The notes under the pieces were generated by a model, which saw only the letters and a program-made list of their open reading frames with translations, did no database searches and was not told the origin of the DNA. Source: Thermococcus alcaliphilus (GTDB lineage Archaea > Methanobacteriota_B > Thermococci > Thermococcales > Thermococcaceae). Taken from it: 64,000 nucleotides of DNA. A program made the translations under genes and the position numbers. The stretch lies in NCBI RefSeq assembly GCF_024054535.1, contig NZ_JAMXLV010000016.1, forward strand, positions 1 through 64,000, in the 5' to 3' direction. This document shows positions 1 through 7,539 of the stretch, piece by piece. Position 1 is the first letter of the stretch, and the number at the start of each line of letters is the position of its first letter.

Positions 1-145
1 TTATATATTTCCCTTCTCCCTCCGGATATTTATATATTTCCCTTCTCCCTCCGGATATTTATATATTTCCCTTCTCCCTCCGGATATTTATATATTTCCC
101 TTCTCCCTCCGGATATTTATATATTTCCCTTCTCCCGAAGGGTTA
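1..145. repeat. 29-bp tandem repeat array, about 4.7 copies, TATA-bearing
   Basis: A 29-bp unit begins with TTATATATTTCCC, continues TTCTCCCTCCGGATAT, and repeats head to tail without spacers from 1, 30, 59 and 88. A fifth copy from 117 diverges after CCCTTCTCCC. The array reaches the window edge, so the true copy number is unknown. Each unit has a TATA-like TTTATATAT with GGATA upstream. The last one sits about 25-30 bp before the leader of the HEPN gene and is probably its promoter. It is not a CRISPR because there are no unique spacers. Confidence 0.9.
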
Positions 146-183
146 ATATATTGGCTAACCATAATTTTTCCTTGGGGAACATC

Positions 184-585
184 ATGTGGGAAGAGATAGA
201 GCGCCACTTAAGACTTGCAGAAGAGGAGCTTTCCTCAGCGCATATACTTCTGAAAAACAACAAGCTTAGAGATGCAATAAGTAGAGCATACTATCCAATG
301 TTCCATGCCGCTAAAGCATTACTCTTAACAAAAGGCATAAAGCCAAGAAAACACTCTGGAGTTGTCAAAATGTTTGGGCTGTATTTTGTGACGGAAGGAT
401 TTATTGAAGAGTTATATGCTAAAGCACTTAACAAAGCCTTTGTTCTGAGATCTCGGGCAGATTATGATATTTATTACCAGCCAACACATGAAGAAGCTGA
501 AGAACTTGTTGAAAGCGCTGAAGCATTCTTGGACAGGGTTAAAAAGGCTCTGGAGATGATCAAAGATGAAGAAAAAAGCCCTTGA
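184..585 (+). CDS. HEPN domain protein (toxin of a HEPN/MNT pair)
   Basis: This 133-residue protein has the minimal archaeal HEPN fold signature: amphipathic helices, a central SRAYYPMFHAAKALL segment (residues 33-47), and a late RSRADY motif (89-94). HEPN proteins of this class are RNase-type toxins or partners of minimal nucleotidyltransferases. The usual R-x4-6-H catalytic motif is not present in canonical form, because no His lies 5-7 residues after R89 or R91. A TTG at 151 would add 11 residues, but ATG 184 has GGGG just upstream and gives the normal family start. The gene overlaps the next one by 20 bp, which argues for translational coupling. Family assignment is good; toxicity is inferred. 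Confidence 0.85.
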   Translation: MWEEIERHLRLAEEELSSAHILLKNNKLRDAISRAYYPMFHAAKALLLTKGIKPRKHSGVVKMFGLYFVTEGFIEELYAKALNKAFVLRSRADYDIYYQPTHEEAEELVESAEAFLDRVKKALEMIKDEEKSP

Positions 586-859
586 AGTATTTTTAAAAAG
601 AATAAAAGAAAAATTTGGAGACGAAATACAGGAGATCATTGTATTTGGCTCCTATGCAAGGGGAGAGAGTGAAGAAGAAAGCGATATAGACGTGATGATT
701 GTTGGTAACGTTCCACTTGAAGATGTCATAGATATTTCTACTGAAGTACTTCTTGAGTATGGGGAGCTCATAAGCCCGATTATTATTTCTCCAGAGGAAT
801 TCAGAAGGAGAAATGATTCGTTCATACAAACTATTAAAGAAGAAGGGATAAGAGTTTAA
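566..859 (+). CDS. MNT-type nucleotidyltransferase (antitoxin partner)
   Basis: A 97-residue minimal nucleotidyltransferase of the DNA polymerase beta superfamily. The active-site signature GSYARG is at residues 28-33, followed by SDID (39-42), whose two aspartates would bind metal. In HEPN/MNT modules this protein neutralises the HEPN partner by binding it or by AMPylating it on a tyrosine. The gene starts inside the end of the HEPN gene, so the pair is one transcription unit. It is short but complete for the family. Confidence 0.88.
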   Translation: MKKKALEVFLKRIKEKFGDEIQEIIVFGSYARGESEEESDIDVMIVGNVPLEDVIDISTEVLLEYGELISPIIISPEEFRRRNDSFIQTIKEEGIRV

Positions 860-865
860 TCGCCC

Positions 866-1711
866 TTACTCCTCTATCTCTACCCCATACACCTTTTTTG
901 GATTCTCAACGTGGATTTTGTAAGCTGTTTCCTCGTCCATTAAGCCCTGCTGGAGAAATGCTTTCGTCCTCTTGGGCACGGTTTTGGGGCCTAAAACTGC
1001 CCCAGGTCTTCTTTTATCGTCTATGTAATCGGTCTCCATCAAGAACCTGCTTCCCTGCATTAGGGCTTCCATAAGGGATTTTTTGCTCGCTAGAATTGAG
1101 GGAAAAACCCCAACTTCTTCGGCAACCTTGACCAGCGGCGGGGAGTAATGCTTAACAACTTTGTAGGGCTTTATGCCCACTTCTTTGACGATCGCTCCGA
1201 GCTCTCTGAACTTCTCTTCATTAAAGCTCTCCGTGTGGAGCTGAACTGCACAGTCTGCTTCTTTGGCCAATTCCATTCCATACTTCATGAGCTCTATGCT
1301 TGCATTCCATATCTCCTCGCTGACTTCGTAATGAGGTCTTCCAATTTCACCTATCGCTATGGCCTTTCCCTCAAGGCAGAGCTTTTGGGCATATTCTAAA
1401 GCCTTCATGACCTCGTTTTTAGCGTATTCCACACCTTTCCTCTCCGCAAGGTAGGCAAACTCCGCCGGGTGAACCCCAACCACGGCAAATGCCTTAACTG
1501 GGGTTTCTTTATTTATCCTCTCCACAAGGCTTATGTGAAAGTCCATGGCCTTCATGAAGTCCTCAGCTCTAATTCCATTAAATCCGTAATCGTGGGCACT
1601 CTTGTAAACCACGTTGAGATGCGTCCCTCCAGCCTTATGGAATTCTTTAACCGCCTCTAAGAACAGCCCTTTAAAGGGGTCAACGTGAAAATGGTTGTCA
1701 AATATTATCAT
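866..1711 (-). CDS. TatD-related metal-dependent hydrolase
   Basis: A 281-residue amidohydrolase-fold protein with an N-terminal metal-binding motif DNHFHVD (residues 4-10), a GEIGRPH segment, LHTE, KHYSPP and METDYIDD. These match the TatD family layout HxH...E...H...H...D, so two metals are likely bound in a TIM barrel. TatD enzymes are DNases or other phosphoesterases; the exact substrate here is unknown. I chose ATG 1711 because the earlier GTG at 1723 lies inside the ribosome site GGTGGTGGGA. It is last in a four-gene operon running from 3398. Confidence 0.82.
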   Translation of the reverse strand: MIIFDNHFHVDPFKGLFLEAVKEFHKAGGTHLNVVYKSAHDYGFNGIRAEDFMKAMDFHISLVERINKETPVKAFAVVGVHPAEFAYLAERKGVEYAKNEVMKALEYAQKLCLEGKAIAIGEIGRPHYEVSEEIWNASIELMKYGMELAKEADCAVQLHTESFNEEKFRELGAIVKEVGIKPYKVVKHYSPPLVKVAEEVGVFPSILASKKSLMEALMQGSRFLMETDYIDDKRRPGAVLGPKTVPKRTKAFLQQGLMDEETAYKIHVENPKKVYGVEIEE

Positions 1712-1753
1712 TCCCACCACCAAGAAAGCATAAGTGAAGAGGTTTAAAAGCCC

Positions 1754-2062
1754 TTAGGATTGATAAACCTCAAGTATCTCCCCGGCTTTGGTGTTAAGTT
1801 TCCCTTCCAAAACAAGGGTCACTTTATCATATTCGAGCGCAAAATCGACCTTTTGCCTCTCTTTCTGTATCTCCCTTATGAGTGCCGCCCCATTTCCCTT
1901 CACTTTGTAGCCTGGGTAAATAACTCCCTCAACAACTTCTCCAACCAGAACTTCCCTGCCAAAGATTTCAAAGACCTTTTCCACCTTAAACTTAGCCACG
2001 GGTCTTTTTGAGAATATCTCAACTCCACCCTCTTTCTTTTTGAAAATGTCAAAGAGCCCCAT
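1754..2062 (-). CDS. Small EF-Tu domain-2-like beta-barrel protein (Pbp11-like)
   Basis: About 102 residues. After a basic N-terminus (GLFDIFKKK), the rest reads like domain 2 of translational GTPases: VEKVFEIFGREVLVGEVVEG, then IYPGYKV, then VTLVLEGKLNTKAGEILEVYQ. There is no GTPase domain. A small archaeal tRNA-binding protein of this shape (Pbp11) has been described in Pyrococcus; I infer a similar role but cannot confirm orthology. ATG 2062 lies 2 bp after the DUF257 stop with GTGGTGAAC upstream, so I prefer it to the GTG at 2071. Confidence 0.65.
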   Translation of the reverse strand: MGLFDIFKKKEGGVEIFSKRPVAKFKVEKVFEIFGREVLVGEVVEGVIYPGYKVKGNGAALIREIQKERQKVDFALEYDKVTLVLEGKLNTKAGEILEVYQS

Positions 2063-2064
2063 GT

Positions 2065-2736
2065 TCACCACTGGAGTACTCTCTCAAGGGAGACCTCGTA
2101 TTCATTGCTTAAAAACTCTATAAATGGGTTCTTTCCAAAGGTAACCTTTCCCTTTCCGTATTCTCCTTTGATATACGCCACAGTCGTCGCTATTTCCTCT
2201 AGCTCCGGAATTGGGTTGAACTTGAAATTTGAAGCAACGTTTTTGTCTATTATGTAAAACGCTTTTCTGCTCTTGTTGCCCAAAAATCCCTGAATGGAGT
2301 TTATTATCGTATAAAATTCAACGGGCTCCTGCATGAAAGCAAAAAGCCTCTCAAGGCCAAGGACTATGTTGATGTACTTCCCCTCAGAAAAAACTTCGTT
2401 TGCCATGCCCTCATATCTGCTCAAATATATCACCGGCTCTGTTTCCAAGGGAATCCTTCCCACGACCTTCCCAACGTCCATCTTCCCCCCAGTTTTAATT
2501 ACAAGGGCATCTGAAAAGTCCTCTTGAACGCCAAGAAACTCCAGCTGCTTTTTTATCAGAAAAAGAGTGTCTAAGACGTCGTCAATCATTATTTTAATTC
2601 CCCTCTCTCGCGCGTATCTCACAAAAGCATACGTGGCCATAATCGAGCCGTAAGTGGTCTCATCCTCGATAAAAACTAAATCACCGAAGGGCGTTCTATC
2701 TATTACATCAAAAAGCATCTCTTTCGTCATTTCCAT
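2065..2736 (-). CDS. DUF257 family protein (copy 2)
   Basis: A 223-residue soluble protein of the Thermococcales-restricted DUF257 family. Shared landmarks with its upstream paralogue include FGDLVFIEDE, IMIDDVLDTL, KTGGK, NIVLGLERLF and the near C-terminal FNPIPELEEIATTV. The fold is probably RecA/KaiC-like, but no intact Walker A motif is visible and no function is known. The start overlaps the end of the upstream copy by 10 bp. Tandem duplication is evident. Confidence 0.8.
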   Translation of the reverse strand: MEMTKEMLFDVIDRTPFGDLVFIEDETTYGSIMATYAFVRYARERGIKIMIDDVLDTLFLIKKQLEFLGVQEDFSDALVIKTGGKMDVGKVVGRIPLETEPVIYLSRYEGMANEVFSEGKYINIVLGLERLFAFMQEPVEFYTIINSIQGFLGNKSRKAFYIIDKNVASNFKFNPIPELEEIATTVAYIKGEYGKGKVTFGKNPFIEFLSNEYEVSLERVLQW

Positions 2737-3398
2737 CCTATCACCCCGGTTGGAATTTCGATTTCCTTTCCAAGCAGATCCAAGCTTGTGGATTTTTTGA
2801 AAGTAAAAATACCGCTCGTAGGGGTTGGGACAGCTTCAATTACCGTAGTTGCCAATCTTTCAAGTTCTGGTAGAGGGTTAAATGGGATTGAAGATGCAAT
2901 CTCTTTATTGACTAAATAGAAGGCCTTCCGCTTCTCATTTCCAAGGAAAGACTGAAGTGCAAGGATAAAGGCGTAGAATTCTGGTACCGATGAAACAAAC
3001 GAAAACAGCCTTTCAAGGCCGAGGACAATGTTTATGGATTTTTCAACCTTTGAAAAGACCGCTCTCCCTGCCTCTTCATAATTTCTTATGTATATAACCG
3101 GCTCGCTGACAAACTTTACCCTTGTGACAACGTTTCCAACGTTCCTTTTTCCACCGGTTTTAACAACAAGGGCATCTCCAAAGTCCTCCTCAATGCCAAC
3201 AAATTCAAGATGCTTCTGGATAACGTGGAGAGAATCGAAGTTATCATCAATTATAACCGGCAAGCCTCTCGATTTCCCATAATACAGAAGACCAAGGGTC
3301 ATAAGCTCAGGTATGAACGATCGGTAGTATTCAACGAGAACAATCTCGCCAAACTTTATTTTATCGACGAGCTTAAAAACCTCCTCCAAGGATTCCAA
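2727..3398 (-). CDS. DUF257 family protein (copy 1)
   Basis: A 223-residue paralogue of the following gene, the same length and colinear throughout (FGEIVLVEYY, VIIDDNFDSL, KTGGKRNVGNVV, NIVLGLERLF, FNPLPELERLATTV). Function is unknown. The start is TTG at 3398 with a strong GGAGGTGAGAAC ribosome site. A TATA-like AGTTATATTCG lies about 45 bp further upstream, so this is the first gene of the DUF257-DUF257-Pbp11-like-TatD operon. Confidence 0.8.
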   Translation of the reverse strand: MESLEEVFKLVDKIKFGEIVLVEYYRSFIPELMTLGLLYYGKSRGLPVIIDDNFDSLHVIQKHLEFVGIEEDFGDALVVKTGGKRNVGNVVTRVKFVSEPVIYIRNYEEAGRAVFSKVEKSINIVLGLERLFSFVSSVPEFYAFILALQSFLGNEKRKAFYLVNKEIASSIPFNPLPELERLATTVIEAVPTPTSGIFTFKKSTSLDLLGKEIEIPTGVIGWK

Positions 3399-3467
3399 GT
3401 TCTCACCTCCACAATTAATTAATGCCCTCTACGAATATAACTTTTTTGCATTAAAAATAAAAAAGAA

Positions 3468-4718
3468 TCAGAGCCTAACAACGTGCACAGAACAGGAAAT
3501 GCATGGATCAAATGCCCTCACGGTTTCTTCCAGCTTCTGAAGGAAAGTCATTTCATCCGAGCTTCCATACCTCTTTTTAGCCTCTTCGTAAAGGCTGAGC
3601 TCCATAATGGCATGGTTGAAAGCTGTGGGGGTTATAATGTTGGAATACGCTATGTTGCCCTTTTCATCAATCTTGTAGTGGTGCACCAAAACACCCCTAG
3701 GTGCCTCAACGTAACCTATTCCTTCTCCTTCTTTGGGTTCAATCGGCACATTTTCTCCCTCAAAGCCCTTATCGAGAAGAGCTCTGGCTATTTCCTTCGT
3801 CCTCTCGAGGGCATATACAAGCTCTATGGCTTGAGCTAAGTTATTTAAGCTGACGTATCCTTGAGCGAGCTTCTCTTTATATTCCTCGTAGAGATGCCTT
3901 GCCATTGGGGTAAGCATTTCGTACTTCAATATTACCCTTGGAAGGGCTCCTACCATGAATACATCTCCCTTATATCTACTCTGCTTTGCAAAGCTATAGG
4001 GTAGGGTTTTCTCCTCAATGCACTTGAAATAATCAAAGTGCTCTCCGTCGTCAGCAATCAGCCCATCCCCATAGAGGTAGCCGTTAACTGCAACGTAATG
4101 CTCTGCTTTTGCACCCAAATACTCTTGACCTGCAAATATGCCCACTGCCCTCCTTGCAAGCTTTAATAATGCCTCGCTTTGCCTTTCCATTCTTTCAAGC
4201 TCTTCTATTGTTGGATATCTCCCAAATCCACCGGGCTTAACATTTATGCCGTGTATCTCCCTTCCACCAATAACCTCCCTTAGATAGTTGCCGAACGCCT
4301 TAAGTGCAAGACCCTCCTTAACGATCTCACCGTGTTTGCTCGCCATTCTTATTGCGTCAGCATACCCGAAAAGGTCCGGAGCAACTAAGAGGTAGAGGTG
4401 CAGAGCGTGACTCTCGATGAGTTCTCCTAGAAGGCCGAGTTCTCTTAGGAGCATTATCTCCTCTGGGACTTTAACTCCAAAGGCTCTTTCAATGCCAAGT
4501 ACCGAAGCGACTGAATGCGACAGATAGCATATGGCACATATTCTAGCCTCTAAATCTGGCACGTCCCAGTAGTGTCTTCCAAGGGTGAGGAGCTCGAAGA
4601 ACCTTGGCCCTTCGAATATTTTTACCTTAACGTCCTTCACTTCCCCGTTCTCGATGATTACCTCTGCCCCTCCGTTTCCTTCAACCCTTGTAAAAGCTTC
4701 GATCTCAATGCTCACCAT
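3468..4718 (-). CDS. shyA: Cytosolic [NiFe] sulfhydrogenase alpha subunit, SHII-like
   Basis: A 416-residue large subunit carrying the NiFe(CN)2CO site. The N-terminal ligand pair is in RICAICYLSHS (C61, C64) and the C-terminal pair in DPCISCSVH (C406, C409, H412). Only four residues, VVRL, follow H412; this is the tail expected to be removed by a maturation protease. It acts in the cytosol with the delta, gamma and beta subunits, coupling H2 to NADP(H) or reducing polysulfide. It is last of four genes and overlaps the delta gene by 7 bp. I favour the SHII type because the operon is divergent from nfnSL, as in Pyrococcus furiosus, and from the subunit lengths. Confidence 0.93.
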   Translation of the reverse strand: MVSIEIEAFTRVEGNGGAEVIIENGEVKDVKVKIFEGPRFFELLTLGRHYWDVPDLEARICAICYLSHSVASVLGIERAFGVKVPEEIMLLRELGLLGELIESHALHLYLLVAPDLFGYADAIRMASKHGEIVKEGLALKAFGNYLREVIGGREIHGINVKPGGFGRYPTIEELERMERQSEALLKLARRAVGIFAGQEYLGAKAEHYVAVNGYLYGDGLIADDGEHFDYFKCIEEKTLPYSFAKQSRYKGDVFMVGALPRVILKYEMLTPMARHLYEEYKEKLAQGYVSLNNLAQAIELVYALERTKEIARALLDKGFEGENVPIEPKEGEGIGYVEAPRGVLVHHYKIDEKGNIAYSNIITPTAFNHAIMELSLYEEAKKRYGSSDEMTFLQKLEETVRAFDPCISCSVHVVRL

Positions 4719-5452
4719 CTCAGCTCACCCCTTGCAAAAGTCTTGAACTTTCTCCGAATGTATTCCTCGTCGTAGCCAAGCTCCTTGAGAATCTCGAACT
4801 CACTTGCAGGGTTTGCTTCCTTCGGCAGAGGCCCTCTGCACCCAATGCATCCCAGCTGAGATTTTATACAGACTGCATTGCACCCGCCGAGCGTTATTGG
4901 ACCCAAACAAGGAATCCCCCTCTTAATAAGAACGCACTCGTATTCATTGAGCTTGCACTCCACACAGACCGGATAGTCCTTTGTAGGTGGCTCAACACCT
5001 TTTGCCAAATTCATGAGCACCTGATAAATTTCATCCTTATCATAGGGACAGCCCGGCAAGGCGTAATCAACGGCCACATGCTGCACAATCGGAGTTGAAT
5101 CCAGAGCCTTCATTGGGTTTGCTCTCGTTCCATAAACTTTCTCAAGCTTTTCCCTTATTTTTCCTTCAACACTCGCCTGAACGTCTCCATGGGTGGCACA
5201 GGTTCCGAGGGCTATGAGGTAGTTTGAATGGTTTCTTGCGTAGTGAAGGAGGTTAAGGTCTCGCTGAGTTGAAACCGTTCCCGTCACTATTGCAACGTCA
5301 AGGGTGTCGTGTTCTTTAATACTTGAAGCCATGTGAAATTCCTTTATTTCGTAGAATTCAAGCAGATCAAAGAGCTTTTCGTAGAGGAAGAGAATGTTGA
5401 GAGCGCATCCTCCACAATCGGTCAGCTCAAAAACACCAAGCTTAAGCATCAT
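4712..5452 (-). CDS. shyD: Cytosolic [NiFe] sulfhydrogenase delta (small) subunit
   Basis: A 246-residue small subunit that should hold three Fe-S clusters. The proximal-cluster motif CGGC is at C13/C16, with GTCATHG and PGCP later. A C-terminal cysteine-rich region runs from CVEC through GGCNAVC to GCIGC. It passes electrons between the NiFe site and the FAD/NAD subunit. ATG 5452 overlaps the gamma stop as ATGA, so I prefer it to a longer reading starting at 5509 that would extend well into gamma. Confidence 0.92.
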   Translation of the reverse strand: MMLKLGVFELTDCGGCALNILFLYEKLFDLLEFYEIKEFHMASSIKEHDTLDVAIVTGTVSTQRDLNLLHYARNHSNYLIALGTCATHGDVQASVEGKIREKLEKVYGTRANPMKALDSTPIVQHVAVDYALPGCPYDKDEIYQVLMNLAKGVEPPTKDYPVCVECKLNEYECVLIKRGIPCLGPITLGGCNAVCIKSQLGCIGCRGPLPKEANPASEFEILKELGYDEEYIRRKFKTFARGELRW

Positions 5453-6315
5453 ATCAGCCCCCTTGTAGATAGAGCATCCCAATAAGTGAATACAGGACCG
5501 TCTTTGCACACGTATTTAATAGAGGTGCTCGTTCCCACGATGCAGTGGCCACATTTTCCAACTCCGCAGCGCATTCTCCTTTCGAGGGTCATGTAAATCC
5601 TTCCCGGAGAGAGTTTTCTATCTAAAAGCTCCTTGATAACGTATTTGTACATCACCGGTGGGCCGCAGATTAGTGCATAGGTGTTTTCAACGTCAAAGGT
5701 TTCTCCTCTAAAGAGGTCTGTAACGACTCCTTTGCATACCCTCGGTGAATAGCCCTTCTCTAAGTATATGCACGAGGGGGTTTCCACTTCGTAGGCGAGC
5801 TTCACATGACAGTTCATATCCTCCCCATGTTTGAGGAGGTGTATCACCTCATCCCTGAAGAGAATATCCTCATAGGCCTTTGTGCCATAGAAGAGGTAGA
5901 TTTTCTCATATTTCCCTGTATCCAGAGCATACCACAGCACTGAGCGGAGGGGAGCCATTCCCAAACCGCCAGCCACGAGAACTAAAGTTGAACCTTCCAT
6001 CTTTTCCATTGGAAAGCCATTGCCATAAGGACCTCTAATCCCAACAATGTCGCCTTCCTTTAGAGTGTGCATGTACTTAGTCATTCTTCCTACCCTTCTT
6101 ACGCAGAGCTGGAAGTAACCCTCTCTTGTGGGAGTTGAGCACAGGCTTATCGGAAACTCTCCAAAGCCCCTTATGTCAACTATAACAAACTGACCGGGCT
6201 TGTATTTGAAGCTTCTGTTGACTTCGGGATCGACAAAACGAAGTGTAAAAAGCTTTTCCCTTGAGGTGAGCTCCTTAACTTCCAAAATCCTCGCATCGTG
6301 CGTTTGGAAGGTCAT
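5449..6315 (-). CDS. shyG: Sulfhydrogenase gamma subunit (FAD/NAD(P)-binding)
   Basis: 288 residues with a ferredoxin-reductase fold. An N-terminal FAD-binding barrel carries KPGQFVIVDI. An NAD(P)-binding half has VLVAGGLGMAPLRSVL. A C-terminal [2Fe-2S] cluster is bound by C250, C255, C258 and C270 (CGVGKCGHC plus YVC). It provides the pyridine nucleotide site of the sulfhydrogenase. The start overlaps the beta stop by 4 bp, so beta, gamma, delta and alpha form one coupled operon. Confidence 0.92.
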   Translation of the reverse strand: MTFQTHDARILEVKELTSREKLFTLRFVDPEVNRSFKYKPGQFVIVDIRGFGEFPISLCSTPTREGYFQLCVRRVGRMTKYMHTLKEGDIVGIRGPYGNGFPMEKMEGSTLVLVAGGLGMAPLRSVLWYALDTGKYEKIYLFYGTKAYEDILFRDEVIHLLKHGEDMNCHVKLAYEVETPSCIYLEKGYSPRVCKGVVTDLFRGETFDVENTYALICGPPVMYKYVIKELLDRKLSPGRIYMTLERRMRCGVGKCGHCIVGTSTSIKYVCKDGPVFTYWDALSTRGLI

Positions 6316-7316
6316 TGTAATCCCTCCCTTACCTCATCAAGAACCTTAACGTGCTCTATCTTAGCTGGACAGAACTCGTCACATCTTCCGCATCCAACGC
6401 AGTTAAAGCCCGCTGAAGGATCAAAGTAGCTCTTACAGTAATAGCGATGCCTGAAGCGATCCAAACGAGTTGGTCTAAAGTTATGTCCTCCAGCAACCAG
6501 ACCGTGGCTTTCCATAAAACAGGAATCGTATCTCCTCACCCTTACTGCCTCATAGGCGTTCATCCATAGGTCGCACACTTCATAGCATCTACACGTCGGA
6601 CAAACCATGTTACAGTTGCCGCATCCAAGACATATCTTCTCGTACTTTTTCCACACCGGGCTGTTAAAGGCTAAGTCAAGCATGTCTTCAAGACCTTCCT
6701 TGTTGAGGTGCTTCTTAAAGGAATTGGCCCTTTTCTCTTCAAACTCCCTGAAGTTCCTCATATCCTCCTCTGTAAGTTCTTCAAAGAGCTCTTCATTTTC
6801 CCATGCAATCTCGTGTCCTTTTACACTACCAACCCTCACTAACCAGCCGTCCGGGAGCTCATGCAAAAATAGATCAAAGCCGTGCATGGCGAAATCTGTT
6901 CCTAAGCTTTTGCAGAAGCAGTATTCATCTGGCATACAGCTCATGCCAATTATTATTGAATTCTCCCTTCTTTTCTTGTAGTAGGGATCTACTGGCTCGT
7001 CAAGGTAAACCTTGTCGAGTATCTCCAATCCGTGGATATCACACGAATGAACCCCAAAGAGAACTATTGGTTCAACCCCATCGCTCTCTTCCCACTTACC
7101 TCCTTTAAGCCTGAGCATTTCATCCTTAGGCCTCACAAAGAACTTCTTCGGAGGAAGCATTGTTCTGGTGTAATCAAAGGCTATCTCTGAAGGTTTCTCG
7201 ACATGCTGGAAGGAATAGATGTTTCCCTTTTTCACCGGGGCATACACTTTGCCCCACTTCTTCAAAGAGTTGAAGAATTCCTCAAAATTTTCCTGAGGTA
7301 GCTTTACATATCGCAA
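6312..7316 (-). CDS. shyB: Sulfhydrogenase beta subunit (4Fe-4S)
   Basis: 334 residues with the proposed start. Two ferredoxin-type cluster motifs are seen: CxxCxxCxxxC at about 229-239 (CLGCGNCNMVC) and again at about 306-316 (CVGCGRCDEFC). Extra Cys residues follow the first motif (PTCRCYEVC). Related to anaerobic sulfite reductase subunit A, hence the polysulfide-reducing activity of these enzymes. I start at TTG 7316 because it gives the family N-terminus MRYVKLP and has GGTGGT just upstream; GTG 7325 overlaps that site. Confidence 0.9.
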   Translation of the reverse strand: MRYVKLPQENFEEFFNSLKKWGKVYAPVKKGNIYSFQHVEKPSEIAFDYTRTMLPPKKFFVRPKDEMLRLKGGKWEESDGVEPIVLFGVHSCDIHGLEILDKVYLDEPVDPYYKKRRENSIIIGMSCMPDEYCFCKSLGTDFAMHGFDLFLHELPDGWLVRVGSVKGHEIAWENEELFEELTEEDMRNFREFEEKRANSFKKHLNKEGLEDMLDLAFNSPVWKKYEKICLGCGNCNMVCPTCRCYEVCDLWMNAYEAVRVRRYDSCFMESHGLVAGGHNFRPTRLDRFRHRYYCKSYFDPSAGFNCVGCGRCDEFCPAKIEHVKVLDEVREGLQ

Positions 7317-7366
7317 GACAACCACCCAAATCCATTATTCAATTTTATGTTTGTAAAGAACGGATT

Positions 7367-7380
7367 TAAGGATTTTTTAA
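7367..7380 (-). promoter_or_regulatory. Probable BRE/TATA region of the sulfhydrogenase operon
   Basis: On the minus strand an A/T run reading TTTAAAAAATCC lies 13 bp downstream of the SurR operator and about 50 bp upstream of the beta start. It is the best TATA candidate in this gap. The exact transcription start cannot be set from sequence. Confidence 0.5.
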
Positions 7381-7393
7381 ACAGAAGGTGCCC

Positions 7394-7410
7394 AACCAAA
7401 TGTTACAAAC
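7394..7410 (-). promoter_or_regulatory. SurR operator upstream of the sulfhydrogenase operon
   Basis: The minus strand reads GTTTGTAACATTTGGTT, an exact match to the extended SurR consensus GTT-n3-AAC-n5-GTT. SurR is the redox-sensitive Thermococcales regulator that activates hydrogenase genes when elemental sulfur is absent. The site lies just upstream of the likely TATA region, which fits activation. The same pattern recurs upstream of hypF. Confidence 0.82.
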
Positions 7411-7432
7411 ATATACTTTATAGTACACTAAT

Positions 7433-7484
7433 GGGGATTGATGATGTTTTATAACTAAGAGTATAACGATGAGCATCAATGTCC
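7433..7484. repeat. Inverted repeat in the shy/nfn divergent gap
   Basis: GGGG followed by ATTGATG (7437-7443) pairs with CATCAAT (7474-7480) followed by GTCCC, giving a 7-bp perfect arm plus a GGG/CCC extension around a 30-nt AT-rich loop. It sits between the SurR site and the nfn promoter. It could be an operator or a leader hairpin of neither gene; nothing coding is seen. Confidence 0.5.
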
Positions 7485-7495
7485 CTATCTGGAAA

Positions 7496-7515
7496 AGGTT
7501 TATATTAGTAAACCT
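7496..7515 (+). promoter_or_regulatory. nfn promoter TATA inside an inverted repeat
   Basis: AGGTTTA and TAAACCT form perfect 7-bp arms separated by TATTAG. The TATA-like TTTATATTA lies inside the element. The start codon is 25 bp downstream of the repeat, so a bound protein would block TBP. This is a candidate repressor site. Confidence 0.55.
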
Positions 7516-7539
7516 ACAAACTAATAGTGGTGATGTCTT

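Noticed and set aside
1-145. Possible CRISPR array
   Set aside because: The copies are contiguous with no unique spacers, and the unit does not resemble Thermococcales CRISPR repeats.
7433-7484. C/D box sRNA
   Set aside because: TGATGATG-like boxes are present but no CTGA D box is in the right place.
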